Assembly: GCA_030620655.1 (NCBI GenBank)
Contig: JAUXEH010000016.1
Coordinates: forward strand, 1-18,087
DNA from: Candidatus Aminicenantota bacterium
GTDB taxonomy: Bacteria > Acidobacteriota > Aminicenantia > Aminicenantales > Aminicenantaceae
Reading direction: 5' to 3'
DNA: 18,087 bases
Within the stretch, counting starts at the first letter, position 1. The number at the start of each line of letters is the position of its first letter. Both the position numbers and the translations under genes were made by a program. The notes under the pieces were generated by a model. It saw only the letters and a list, made by a program, of their open reading frames with translations, was not told the origin of the DNA and did not search any database. Shown piece after piece: positions 6,281-14,337 of this stretch.

Positions 6281-8242
6281 TTAGTAGATCCGGGCGGCCC
6301 AGCCGCCGCCCGCCGCCAGCCGGATCCGGATCTTTTGATCCGATGTGACGGTCTTCCGCCCCCGCTCGAAGTCGTTGCCGTAGCGGTCCGCGTTGGGGCC
6401 GTCCTGGAAAAACTCCATGGTGTGGTCACCCGGCGGGAGGAAGGAGAAGTCCACCGTAAGCTCCCGCGGCGACCAGTCGGTCATGGCGCCCACATACCAT
6501 TCCTTTCCGCTCTTGCGGGCGATCAGCACGTAGTCGCCCACCCTGGCGTCCAGGACCCGGGTCTCGTCCCAGACCGTGGGGACCGGCGCCAGGAACCCCA
6601 TGCACTCTTTCTCGCGGAGATAGTGGGAGGGGCTGTCGGCCAGCATCTGGAGCGGGCTCTCGAACACCACGTACATGGCCAGCTGGTGGCAGCGTGTGCC
6701 TAGGCTCATGGGGCGGGTGAACACGGAGGCGAAGTTCTTGTCCTGAGCGTTGATCATGGCACCCGGCGTGTAGTCCATGGGCCCGGCCAGCATCCGGATG
6801 AAGGGCAGGGTCACGTCGTGCTCCGGAGTGGGGTGCTTGCTCCACTTCACGTTTTCCAGGCCGCGCAGCCCTTCGCGCGTGAGCACATTGGGGAAGGCCC
6901 TCCGCAGGCCCGCCGGCTTGTATGACCCGTGGAAGTCGACCAGGAGCTTGCGCTCGGCGGACGCCTCGGCGATCCTCCAGTAGTAGTTGACCATCCACTG
7001 GTCGTCCCGCTGCATGAAGTCCACCTTGATGCCCTTGATCCCCCAGTCTGCGAACCGGTCCAGGGCCTCGTCCAGCTGGTCGTCCAGGGTCTTCCACACC
7101 ACCCACAGGATCACCCCCACGTTTTTCCTGCGGGCATGGGCCAGGAGGGCGTCCATGTCGATGTCCGGATTGACCTTGAGCAGGTCCGTGGTGTCGGACC
7201 AGCCCTCGTCCAGGATGATGTATTCGATCCCGTACTGCGAGGCGAAATCGATGTAGTACTTGTAGGTCTCGGTGTTGATCCCGGCGCGGAAGTCCACGCC
7301 GAAGATGTTGTTGGCGTTCCACCAGTCCCAGGCCACCTTGCCCGGCCGGATCCAGGAGGAGTCTCGGATCCGGTTCTTGGGGGAAAGCTTGTAGACCATC
7401 TGGCTCTCGATGAGGTCTCCGTCCTTCTCCGCTATCACTAGCATCCGCCAGGGAAAGCTGCGGCGCCCCCGCGTCCTGGCGATGTGATCCGCCCGCTCGG
7501 TCACCTCCACGGTCCGGTCACGGGTCTGTTTTTCCTGTACGGCCACTGCCGGGAAGAGCCCTCGCAGCGCGGGTCCCCGGCTGCCCCTGAGGTAGAGGCC
7601 CGCGTAATCCTCCAGGCCGGCCTCGGTGAACGCGACCTTGGGGCCGTCCTCCACGTCGATCAGGACCGGCAGGTGGGCCATCTTGTCCGAGGGAATCTCG
7701 CTCAACGGCAGATATTCGTACAGCCTCTCCGAGTGGGTCAGGAAGCCTTCTTCGGTGGGGAAGTAGACCTTGTGGTCCCGGGGGAAATTCAGCACGACCT
7801 CTTCATCGGTCACATAGACCTCATCCGGCAGTTCGGTCCGGAACCGGTAGGCCACCCCGTCGTCATAGGCGCGGAAATCCACCTCGAAGCGGCGGGCGAA
7901 TTTCAGCGAGAGCTCGTTCCAGTGGTCGGACACGGCGCGTGATTTCTGCCGCACCACCGGGTAGAGCGTGTCTTTCCTGGAGCGGGAGGTGAAGCTTTTA
8001 AGCTCGGGCGCGGCACCCAGTTTCCCGTAATCCTTAAGGGTCAGGGACAGAGGATTGGGACCGGTCAGGCGCTCGGATCCGAAAAAGACCGTGTAGGTGA
8101 TGCGGTCCTGGGTCTCGATGCGGACACGGATCTTCTTGTTGGGAGAGAAGACCTCGTGGGCTTCTTCAGCCGGCAAGGTGTGCGTCCCCATCAGAACCAG
8201 CCCCAAACACGCAAAAATGATTCGCGTCGACTGTGGTGTCAT
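6281..8242 (-). CDS. GH97 retaining glycosidase (alpha-galactosidase or beta-L-arabinopyranosidase type)
   Basis: A 653-residue protein with signal peptide (about 1-25, cleavage near LPA-EE), GH97 N-terminal beta-sandwich (30-290), TIM barrel (300-560) and C-terminal beta domain. GH97 splits into inverting alpha-glucosidases (SusB-like) and retaining enzymes with an Asp nucleophile. Here D408 in GIKVDFMQ fits the retaining nucleophile, and E457/E463 (REGLRGLE) fit the downstream pair; the D408-E463 spacing of 55 equals that of the retaining BtGal97a (D415, E470). So galactose or L-arabinopyranose is more likely than glucose as substrate. AAGGGGA lies 7 bases before the ATG. It is the last gene of the minus-strand group, 72 bases after GH127 copy 2, and ends at the hairpin. 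Confidence 0.9.
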   Translation of the reverse strand: MTPQSTRIIFACLGLVLMGTHTLPAEEAHEVFSPNKKIRVRIETQDRITYTVFFGSERLTGPNPLSLTLKDYGKLGAAPELKSFTSRSRKDTLYPVVRQKSRAVSDHWNELSLKFARRFEVDFRAYDDGVAYRFRTELPDEVYVTDEEVVLNFPRDHKVYFPTEEGFLTHSERLYEYLPLSEIPSDKMAHLPVLIDVEDGPKVAFTEAGLEDYAGLYLRGSRGPALRGLFPAVAVQEKQTRDRTVEVTERADHIARTRGRRSFPWRMLVIAEKDGDLIESQMVYKLSPKNRIRDSSWIRPGKVAWDWWNANNIFGVDFRAGINTETYKYYIDFASQYGIEYIILDEGWSDTTDLLKVNPDIDMDALLAHARRKNVGVILWVVWKTLDDQLDEALDRFADWGIKGIKVDFMQRDDQWMVNYYWRIAEASAERKLLVDFHGSYKPAGLRRAFPNVLTREGLRGLENVKWSKHPTPEHDVTLPFIRMLAGPMDYTPGAMINAQDKNFASVFTRPMSLGTRCHQLAMYVVFESPLQMLADSPSHYLREKECMGFLAPVPTVWDETRVLDARVGDYVLIARKSGKEWYVGAMTDWSPRELTVDFSFLPPGDHTMEFFQDGPNADRYGNDFERGRKTVTSDQKIRIRLAAGGGWAARIY

Positions 8243-8314
8243 GGCATGTCCCCTTCAAATCGATTTCCCTTTTTGCTTATGTGTGTCTGATATCCTGCCT
8301 GTGCCAATCGCGGC

Positions 8315-10714
8315 TTATCTCACCCGCCACTCGTGGATGCCGGTGGCGAACTCCTCCTGCAGTTTGATCTCGAGCCGCAGGGCCCGGGTTTCGACCGCCC
8401 GGAAAGCGACCCGGTTATACGTGTCCCTTTCCACGCCGTGGGCATCGCCGGTCAGGACCGGTTTCCAGTTCGTGCCCTCCCGGTACAGGAGGCGCCAGGA
8501 CTCCGGCACACGGCAGGCTCCCATCCCGGTGTCGTCGAACCAGTAGACCTCGACCACTGAAACCCTCCGCCGCTCGGGAAAGTCTAGCTGGATCCATTCG
8601 GTGGTCCCTTTCTGGGGCCGCCAATGGAAGTAGGGGACTGAGTGGTCGATGGAGCTTTCGGGCTCCAGTTGATCGTTGACCGCCTCCGGATTGCGTCCGC
8701 CCGAGGCCGTGACCTTGCTGCGGGAGGCGATGCTGGGTGGGGGCAGGGGGCGGGCCGCATCCGCCTTCCGGGCCAGCCAGACGGACATCTCTCCTCTGCC
8801 TCGGTGGGCCCAGGCATAGTAGGGGATGGCGGTGAATTCCTGGACCCGCTCCTGCACGCCGGTTTCATCGCCGGTCAGGTGCAGAGCACCGGCCCGTCCC
8901 TGGATGACCTGCACGCCGTTGAGCAGTTCGGGGCGGAATTCCGTGGTCAGGACCGCTTCATCGGGAAGCATGAGGTTGCGCACCTTTCCCGTCTCGCTGT
9001 CCGGCCACTCCGCGCAGTACACCAGCGGCCCGCGCTCCAGGGCCACACGGCCTATGTTGGCGGCCACCCCCGGGTGGGATTCCACCCGCCTGACCGGCAT
9101 GGGCAGGCCCAGCCGCACGGAGTCGCCGCTCCGCCAGCCGCGGCGGATGAGGGCGTAGCCGTCGGACACCTCGTATTCCACCGGATCTCCGTTGACCTCC
9201 AGGACAATGTCTTCTTCCAGGGTGTCCAGGTATCTGTACAGATCGCTGGGCACCGGTCTGTCCTGCGCCCAGCCGGGTAAACGGATGCGCAGGGTCCATT
9301 CCCGGGATTTTTCCGGCTCGATCGTCAAGTGCACCTCGCCCTCCCAGGGATAGCGCGTCTCCTGCCGGATGACGACCGTCTGCCCGCTCACGGGGATCCG
9401 GGCCCGGCTTCCGATGAACAGGTTGACATAGAGCTGATCGCCTTGATGGGCATAGATGTAGCCGGGGATGGACGGCACGAACCGGACGATATTGGAGGGG
9501 CAGCAGGCGCAGGCAAACCAGGGCGAGCGGTCCTCCCCCTGGAAGGTCTCCAGGCGGTTGGGGTAGAAAAAGCGGTTCCCCTCCAGCGAGATGCCCGAGA
9601 GGAAGCCGTTGTAGATCACGCGTTCCGCGATGTCCATGTACCGGGCCTGACCGTGCATCAGGAACATGCGGTGGTTCCAGAGCACGTTGGCGATGGAGGC
9701 ACAGGTCTCGCTGTAGGCGATGCGGTTGGGGAGCTCGTAATCCGGTCCGAATCCCTCGTGCCCTCCGGCCGCGCCGATCCCACCGGTCAGGTAGAGCTTC
9801 TTGCCCACCACGTTCTCCCAGATGCGGTCGATGGCCTGGATGTAGCTGCTGTCCCCGGTGAGGGCTGCCACATCCGCCATGCCGGTGTACATGTAGGCGG
9901 CACGCACTGCGTGCCCCACGGCCGTGTCCTGTTCCAGAACCGGGATGTGGTCTTGGCTGTATTCCCCGTAGAGCTCGTGTCCTTCCGGGTCCCCGCGTTG
10001 GTCCAGGAAGAATTTGGCCAGCACCAGGTATTTCCTCTCTCCCGTCAGCCGGTAGAGCTTGACCAGACCGATCTCGATCTCCTGGTGTCCGGGCGGGCAG
10101 CGTTTCTTGTCGGGGCCGAAGACCTCGAGGATGAGCTCGGCGTTCTTGAGGGCCACATCCAGGAGCGTGCGCTTCCCCGTCGCCTGGTAATAGGCCACCG
10201 CCCCCTCATAGAGGTGACCCACGTTGTAGAGCTCGTGCCCGTGGGCGATGTCCGACCAGCGCTCCTCGCCGCCGGGCGGCATCTTGTCCGGCTGCATGGC
10301 CGTGCGGGCGGTGTAGAGGTAGCCGTCATCCTCCTGGGCGGCCGCGATCTGGGCGATGATCCCGTCCACGGTCTTCTCCAGTTCCGGATCCGGGAACAGG
10401 GCCAGGGAATAGGCGGCGCCCTCGATGATCTTGAACACGTCGGAGTCGTTGAAGTAGTAGCCCTCTGGTTTTCCCTCCTCCAGGCCCGCGGCCCTCGCGA
10501 AGTTGGAGATGCGGCCGGTCTCCTCGCTCATCTGCAGGGCATAGGGGATCGTGATTTCTCGGTTGGTCTCCATCCGCGGCAGCCAGAAGGCGTCCACGAT
10601 CTCCACGTCTGTGAAGGGGACCGGGGTGATCGGGTAGTCCTGGGTCTGGGTGCCGCAGGCGGATGCCAGAGCCGCCAGCACCAGGACCACGGCGATCTTG
10701 GGGGTGCGGTTCAT
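8315..10714 (-). CDS. GH127 beta-L-arabinofuranosidase-like lipoprotein with C-terminal discoidin-like domain (copy 2)
   Basis: With the chosen start the protein has 799 residues. It begins MNRTPKIAVVLVLAALASAC, a lipoprotein signal with lipid cysteine C20. The GH127 barrel carries acid/base E320, zinc ligands E336 and C338 (ETCASIAN) and C404-C405 (CACCPSN); C402 is an additional cysteine shared with copy 3 but not copy 1. After the beta-sandwich, residues about 660-799 form a discoidin (F5/8 type C)-like beta domain, probably for carbohydrate binding. Two starts are plausible: ATG 10730-10732 overlaps the upstream stop (ATGA) with GGAGG close by, and ATG 10712-10714 has its own GGAGGG about 8 bases before and places the signal peptide at residue 1; the latter is preferred. 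Tight spacing implies translational coupling with copy 3. Confidence 0.9.
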   Translation of the reverse strand: MNRTPKIAVVLVLAALASACGTQTQDYPITPVPFTDVEIVDAFWLPRMETNREITIPYALQMSEETGRISNFARAAGLEEGKPEGYYFNDSDVFKIIEGAAYSLALFPDPELEKTVDGIIAQIAAAQEDDGYLYTARTAMQPDKMPPGGEERWSDIAHGHELYNVGHLYEGAVAYYQATGKRTLLDVALKNAELILEVFGPDKKRCPPGHQEIEIGLVKLYRLTGERKYLVLAKFFLDQRGDPEGHELYGEYSQDHIPVLEQDTAVGHAVRAAYMYTGMADVAALTGDSSYIQAIDRIWENVVGKKLYLTGGIGAAGGHEGFGPDYELPNRIAYSETCASIANVLWNHRMFLMHGQARYMDIAERVIYNGFLSGISLEGNRFFYPNRLETFQGEDRSPWFACACCPSNIVRFVPSIPGYIYAHQGDQLYVNLFIGSRARIPVSGQTVVIRQETRYPWEGEVHLTIEPEKSREWTLRIRLPGWAQDRPVPSDLYRYLDTLEEDIVLEVNGDPVEYEVSDGYALIRRGWRSGDSVRLGLPMPVRRVESHPGVAANIGRVALERGPLVYCAEWPDSETGKVRNLMLPDEAVLTTEFRPELLNGVQVIQGRAGALHLTGDETGVQERVQEFTAIPYYAWAHRGRGEMSVWLARKADAARPLPPPSIASRSKVTASGGRNPEAVNDQLEPESSIDHSVPYFHWRPQKGTTEWIQLDFPERRRVSVVEVYWFDDTGMGACRVPESWRLLYREGTNWKPVLTGDAHGVERDTYNRVAFRAVETRALRLEIKLQEEFATGIHEWRVR

Positions 10715-10728
10715 GGAATGCCCTCCGT

Positions 10729-13143
10729 TCATTTGATCCTCCATTCATGAATGCCGCCGGCAAAATCGGGCCGGGACCGGATTTCCAGGCGCAAGGCCGA
10801 TGTGTGGACGGTTTCGAAGACCACGCGGTTGAACCGGTCCTTGTCCACCCCATAGGTGTCTTCCGAGTAGACCGGTTTCCAGGATGCCCCGTCCCGGTAG
10901 AGGATGCGCCAGGACAGAGGCAGCCGGCATTCCCCCCTGCCCGTGTCGTCGAACCAGTAGACCTCGACCGAGGAGACCTCGGCCGGTTGGGAGAAGTCGT
11001 ACTGGATCCATTCCGTCGTGCCCTTGTGGGGCCACCAGTGGAAAAAGGGTACGTCGTGATCGATGGAGGAGCGGGGCTCCAGCCGGTCGCTGACCGCCTC
11101 CGGATTCTTGCCGAAAGACGAGGTCACCTTGCTCTGCGATGCGATGGACGGGCGCCCCACGGGATGGACGGCCGACTCTTGGCGGGCCAGCCAGACCGTC
11201 ATCTCTCCCTTGCCGCGGTGGGCCCAGGCATAGTAGGGAATGGCCGTGAAATCCTGTTCGCTGACCTCAAGCGTTGCGTCATCCTCGGCTAACCGGCAGC
11301 CGTTGACGCGTCCCCGGATGACCTGAATGCCCTTGAGCAGGTCCGCACGGAATTCGGTGCTCAAAGGGGCGTCGTCGGGCAGGAGCAGGTTGCGCACATG
11401 CCCGTCGGGGCTTTCGGGCCATTCGGCGCAGAACACGATGGGCCCGCGCTCCAGGGCCACGCGTCCCCGGTCGGCTTCGACCTTTTCGTGGGCCAGGACT
11501 CTTCGTATCGGCATGGGGAGACGGAGGTCGACCACATCCCCGGACCGCCAGGTCCTGTTTAAGCATGCGAACCCGCGTTCGATGTCCGGGACGACCGGTT
11601 CACCGTTTACGGTCATGGTGATCTCATCCGCACCGGAGTTCAGGTAGACGTACAGGTCACTGGGCACCGGCCGGCCTTGGGCCCATCCGGGTATGCGGAG
11701 GAACAGGGCGAACCTGTCGGTCGATCGTTCCGGAGAGATGGAAAGACGGATACGGCCGTCCCAGGGATACTTCGTCTCCTGTGTGACCTTGACGGTCCGG
11801 CCGCCCATGTGGATGGAGGCTGTGTTCGAGGCATAGAGGTTCACGTAGAGCTCGTCCTTGCGATGGGCATACACATATCCCGGGACCGAGGCCATGAAGC
11901 GGGTCACATTGCCCGGACAGCAGGCGCATCCGAACCAGGGGCTGCGTTCGTGCTGGCCCACCGACTCCAGGGGATTGGGGTAGAAGAAGAGCGTGCCGTC
12001 CAGGGAGATGCCGGAGATCAGGCCGTTGTAGAGCGTGCGTTCCATGACATCCAGGTACCGGGCTTCCCCGTGCAGGAGGAACAGACGGTGGTTCCAGTAC
12101 ACGTTGCCGATGGCGGCACAGGTCTCGTTGTAGGCACTCATGTTGGGGAGGTCGTAGTTATTGCCGAAGGCCTCTCCCGATGGACGCGCGCCGATCCCAC
12201 CGGTCAGGTAGAGCTTCTTGCCCGCCACATTCTCCCAGATGCGGTCGATGGCCTCGAGGTATTCCCGGTCCCCGGTCAAGGCTGCCACATCCGCCATCCC
12301 CGAGTACATGTAAGACGCCCGCACCGCATGGCCCACGGCCTCGTCCTGTTCCAGCACGGGCTTGTGGTCCTGGTTGTACTCGCCCCAGAGCTCGCGGCCC
12401 CCCAGGGTTTTCCCGCGCACATCCAGGAAAAACCTGGCCAGGTTCAGGTATTTTTCCTCTCCGGTCACACGGTAGAGCTTGGCCAGGCCCATCTCGATCA
12501 CCTGGTGTCCGGGAGGCACCTCCTTTTTCCCGGGGCCGAAGACCGTGGAGATGAGGTCGGCGTTCTCGAGGGCGATGTCGAGGAGGTTGCGCTTGCCGGT
12601 GGCCTGAAAGTGGGCGGCGGCCGCCTCGTAGAGATGCCCGGCGTTGTAGAGCTCGTGGCTGCCGCGCAGCCTCTCCCAGCGCTCCTCTCCGAACCAGTTC
12701 TTGAGCTTCTCCGCGTCGTTGGTGCGAGCCGTGTACAGGTAGCCGTCTTCCTCCTGGGCGGCGGCGATGAGCGCGATCAGCTCGTCCAGGTAGGCGTCCA
12801 GGTCCGGGTCGGGATGGACCATGAGTGCATAGGAAGCGCCCTCCAGAGTCTTATAGATGTCCGTATCGTCAAAGGGGTATATGCCGCACTGTTCGCCCTC
12901 TTTGAGGCCTCCGGCCACGGCAAAGTTATCGATGCGGCCGGTCTCTTGGCATTTCTCGAATGCGTGGGGGATGGTGACGGCGCGGTTGGTCTCCATGCGC
13001 GGCGCCCAGAAGCTGTCGGTGATCTTGACGTCGGTGAAGGGCACGGGCTGGAAGGGATAGTCTTTGAGCTCGGCCGGTCCCCGGCACTGCCAGAGCCCCA
13101 GGAGCATGCTGCTCACCAGGGCGATCACGCTCGCTCTCTTCAT
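10729..13143 (-). CDS. GH127 beta-L-arabinofuranosidase-like exported enzyme with C-terminal discoidin-like domain (copy 3)
   Basis: First gene of the minus-strand group and 804 residues long from ATG 13141-13143, chosen because GGAGG lies 4 bases upstream and it starts the signal peptide (MKRASVIALVSS...). An in-frame ATG at 13176 would add 11 poor leader residues. Catalytic residues: E324 (SGEAFGNN), E340 and C342 (ETCAAIGN), C408-C409 (CACCPGN), extra C406. The C-terminal discoidin-like domain (about 665-804) closely parallels copy 2, including EVYWFDDTG and TTEWIQ. The cysteine at position 20 is preceded by LWQ, a poor lipobox, so export without lipidation, or unusual processing, is possible. 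Its stop overlaps an ATG of copy 2. Likely function: beta-L-arabinofuranose removal at the cell surface, by family. The three copies differ enough that separate linkage preferences are plausible. Confidence 0.9.
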   Translation of the reverse strand: MKRASVIALVSSMLLGLWQCRGPAELKDYPFQPVPFTDVKITDSFWAPRMETNRAVTIPHAFEKCQETGRIDNFAVAGGLKEGEQCGIYPFDDTDIYKTLEGASYALMVHPDPDLDAYLDELIALIAAAQEEDGYLYTARTNDAEKLKNWFGEERWERLRGSHELYNAGHLYEAAAAHFQATGKRNLLDIALENADLISTVFGPGKKEVPPGHQVIEMGLAKLYRVTGEEKYLNLARFFLDVRGKTLGGRELWGEYNQDHKPVLEQDEAVGHAVRASYMYSGMADVAALTGDREYLEAIDRIWENVAGKKLYLTGGIGARPSGEAFGNNYDLPNMSAYNETCAAIGNVYWNHRLFLLHGEARYLDVMERTLYNGLISGISLDGTLFFYPNPLESVGQHERSPWFGCACCPGNVTRFMASVPGYVYAHRKDELYVNLYASNTASIHMGGRTVKVTQETKYPWDGRIRLSISPERSTDRFALFLRIPGWAQGRPVPSDLYVYLNSGADEITMTVNGEPVVPDIERGFACLNRTWRSGDVVDLRLPMPIRRVLAHEKVEADRGRVALERGPIVFCAEWPESPDGHVRNLLLPDDAPLSTEFRADLLKGIQVIRGRVNGCRLAEDDATLEVSEQDFTAIPYYAWAHRGKGEMTVWLARQESAVHPVGRPSIASQSKVTSSFGKNPEAVSDRLEPRSSIDHDVPFFHWWPHKGTTEWIQYDFSQPAEVSSVEVYWFDDTGRGECRLPLSWRILYRDGASWKPVYSEDTYGVDKDRFNRVVFETVHTSALRLEIRSRPDFAGGIHEWRIK

Positions 13144-13222
13144 GGCGCCTCCGTGTCCGTGAACCATCATATCCAAAAATCAGAAATCAGGCTACTCTTT
13201 TATAGCGGCCGGAATCACCCCT

Positions 13223-13250
13223 TTGTCCGAGCTGGCAAGGATGGTATCAT
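13223..13250 (+). promoter_or_regulatory. Candidate promoter of the DUF3467 gene
   Basis: TTGTCC (13223-13228) and TATCAT (13245-13250) are separated by 16 bases on the plus strand, with a leader of about 55 bases before the ATG at 13312. This 168-base divergent gap (13144-13311) must also hold a promoter for GH127 copy 3; on the minus strand only weak A/T-rich -10-like boxes (TATAAA, TATGAT) without good -35 elements are seen. Confidence 0.35.
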
Positions 13251-13311
13251 ATAGGCTGCATCGGTGCCGACGCTATGAATAAGGCAGGAAGACGAGAAAG
13301 GGAGATAGACA

Positions 13312-13596
13312 ATGCCGGATGACAAAAAAGAGATCAAGGTGACTTTCCCCCCCAACCTTCATGGCGGGGTTTATGCCAACAACATGATGGTGGCCCACAC
13401 CAGGGAGGAATTCATCATGGACTTCCTGATGGTGGCTCCCCCCGAGGGCGCCGTTACCGCCCGGGTCATCGTCTCCCCTGGTCATATGAAGCGGATCTTG
13501 GCAGCGTTGATTGACAACGTCAAGAGATACGAGGACCAGCACGGCCCTATCGAGGAGGCGGAGGGGCCGGACGGGAACATAGGAATAGTACACTAA
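13312..13596 (+). CDS. DUF3467 family protein
   Basis: A 94-residue cytoplasmic protein recognisable as DUF3467: it opens with a charged strand (EIKVTFPPNLHGGVYANNMMVAHTREEF has the family 'YaN...v.ht.eEF..DF' pattern), continues with FLMVAPPEGAVTARVIVSPGHMKR and ends in an amphipathic helix (LAALIDNVKRYEDQHG). The family is widespread in bacteria and has no established function. AAGGGAG lies 7 bases before the ATG. It is a single-gene unit, divergent from the GH127 operon and only 6 bases from the convergent HAAS gene, with no terminator between them, so the two transcripts probably overlap. No link to sugar metabolism is evident. Confidence 0.84.
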   Translation: MPDDKKEIKVTFPPNLHGGVYANNMMVAHTREEFIMDFLMVAPPEGAVTARVIVSPGHMKRILAALIDNVKRYEDQHGPIEEAEGPDGNIGIVH

Positions 13597-13602
13597 CGCT
13601 CG

Positions 13603-14337
13603 CTATTCGAGCTGATTTTTGATGGTGTTCTGGCTTCTGGATTCTGTGTCTTTCTTCATGGATCTCCGCATCGGCAGTTTCCGCCGTCGGAGGTCTCGTA
13701 TCGTTTCCCCGGTCTGGCTGAACAGGAAGCGTGCCCCACTGAGGATATGGCGGCCCAGCCAGAACATCCCCAGGCCCATGAGTATGCAGACGGCCCCGGC
13801 CGCAAAGTTGAGAACCACACTCAGGGGGGGATCGAAGAACTGATCCAGGGTGTGCATGTGTTCCAGGAGGAAGCCGGGATAGAAGAGGCGTATGGTCGTG
13901 ACGACCCAGGTGAGCCAGCCCCCAAACACCAAAACGCCTGCTGTTACATAGTACGTGAAGATGAGGGCGACCAGGGTGATGCCCAGGCCCATCAGCAGGG
14001 CCAGCGCGCCTGCGCCCAGGGGCAGACCGAATATGCCTATGAAAAAACCTGCCAGGATATAGAATGGCAGGTTGCGTCTCTTGCCCATGCGCTTCATGGT
14101 GCCCGAGAGCCGCGAGGCCACCACCTCGGAGGGCTCCCCCAGCCGGTCGAGCACATTCAGGATCCGCTGGATGTCGTCTTCTGTGCCGTCCGCGGCATAG
14201 GATTCATAGATGTGGGAGTATATCTCGCGGACCAGCTCTTCCCTGTCCGTCTCCGGCAGTCTCCGCAGGTGTCCTCTCATGCGATCCAGGTAGTTGTCGA
14301 CGATCTTCCCGACCTGCTCACTGAAGTCATGCGTCAT
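13603..14337 (-). CDS. HAAS-domain (DUF1700-like) membrane protein, PadR partner
   Basis: A 244-residue protein. Residues 1-75 form a helical HAAS-type domain (YLDRMRGHLRRLPETDREEL, then EIYSHIYE, then LGEPSEVVASRL), typical of proteins encoded next to PadR regulators. Hydrophobic segments at about 92-120, 122-145 and 172-198 make it an inner-membrane protein, and the tail (215-244) is strongly basic. The family's HAAS domain is thought to work with the PadR regulator in envelope sensing or signalling; the actual signal is unknown. Start supported by AAAGGAG 7 bases before the ATG. It overlaps the end of padR by 11 bases, so the two are co-transcribed and translationally coupled. DUF3467 converges from the other side. 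Confidence 0.82.
   Translation of the reverse strand: MTHDFSEQVGKIVDNYLDRMRGHLRRLPETDREELVREIYSHIYESYAADGTEDDIQRILNVLDRLGEPSEVVASRLSGTMKRMGKRRNLPFYILAGFFIGIFGLPLGAGALALLMGLGITLVALIFTYYVTAGVLVFGGWLTWVVTTIRLFYPGFLLEHMHTLDQFFDPPLSVVLNFAAGAVCILMGLGMFWLGRHILSGARFLFSQTGETIRDLRRRKLPMRRSMKKDTESRSQNTIKNQLE

Noticed and set aside
11677..13254. 525-codon plus-strand open frame antisense to GH127 copy 3 (also long antisense frames at 9329-10750 and 2702-4006)
   Set aside because: These lie exactly opposite conserved GH127 genes, have repetitive Val/Gly/Leu/His/Asp-rich translations with no recognisable domain, and arise from GC-rich codon use on the real strand.
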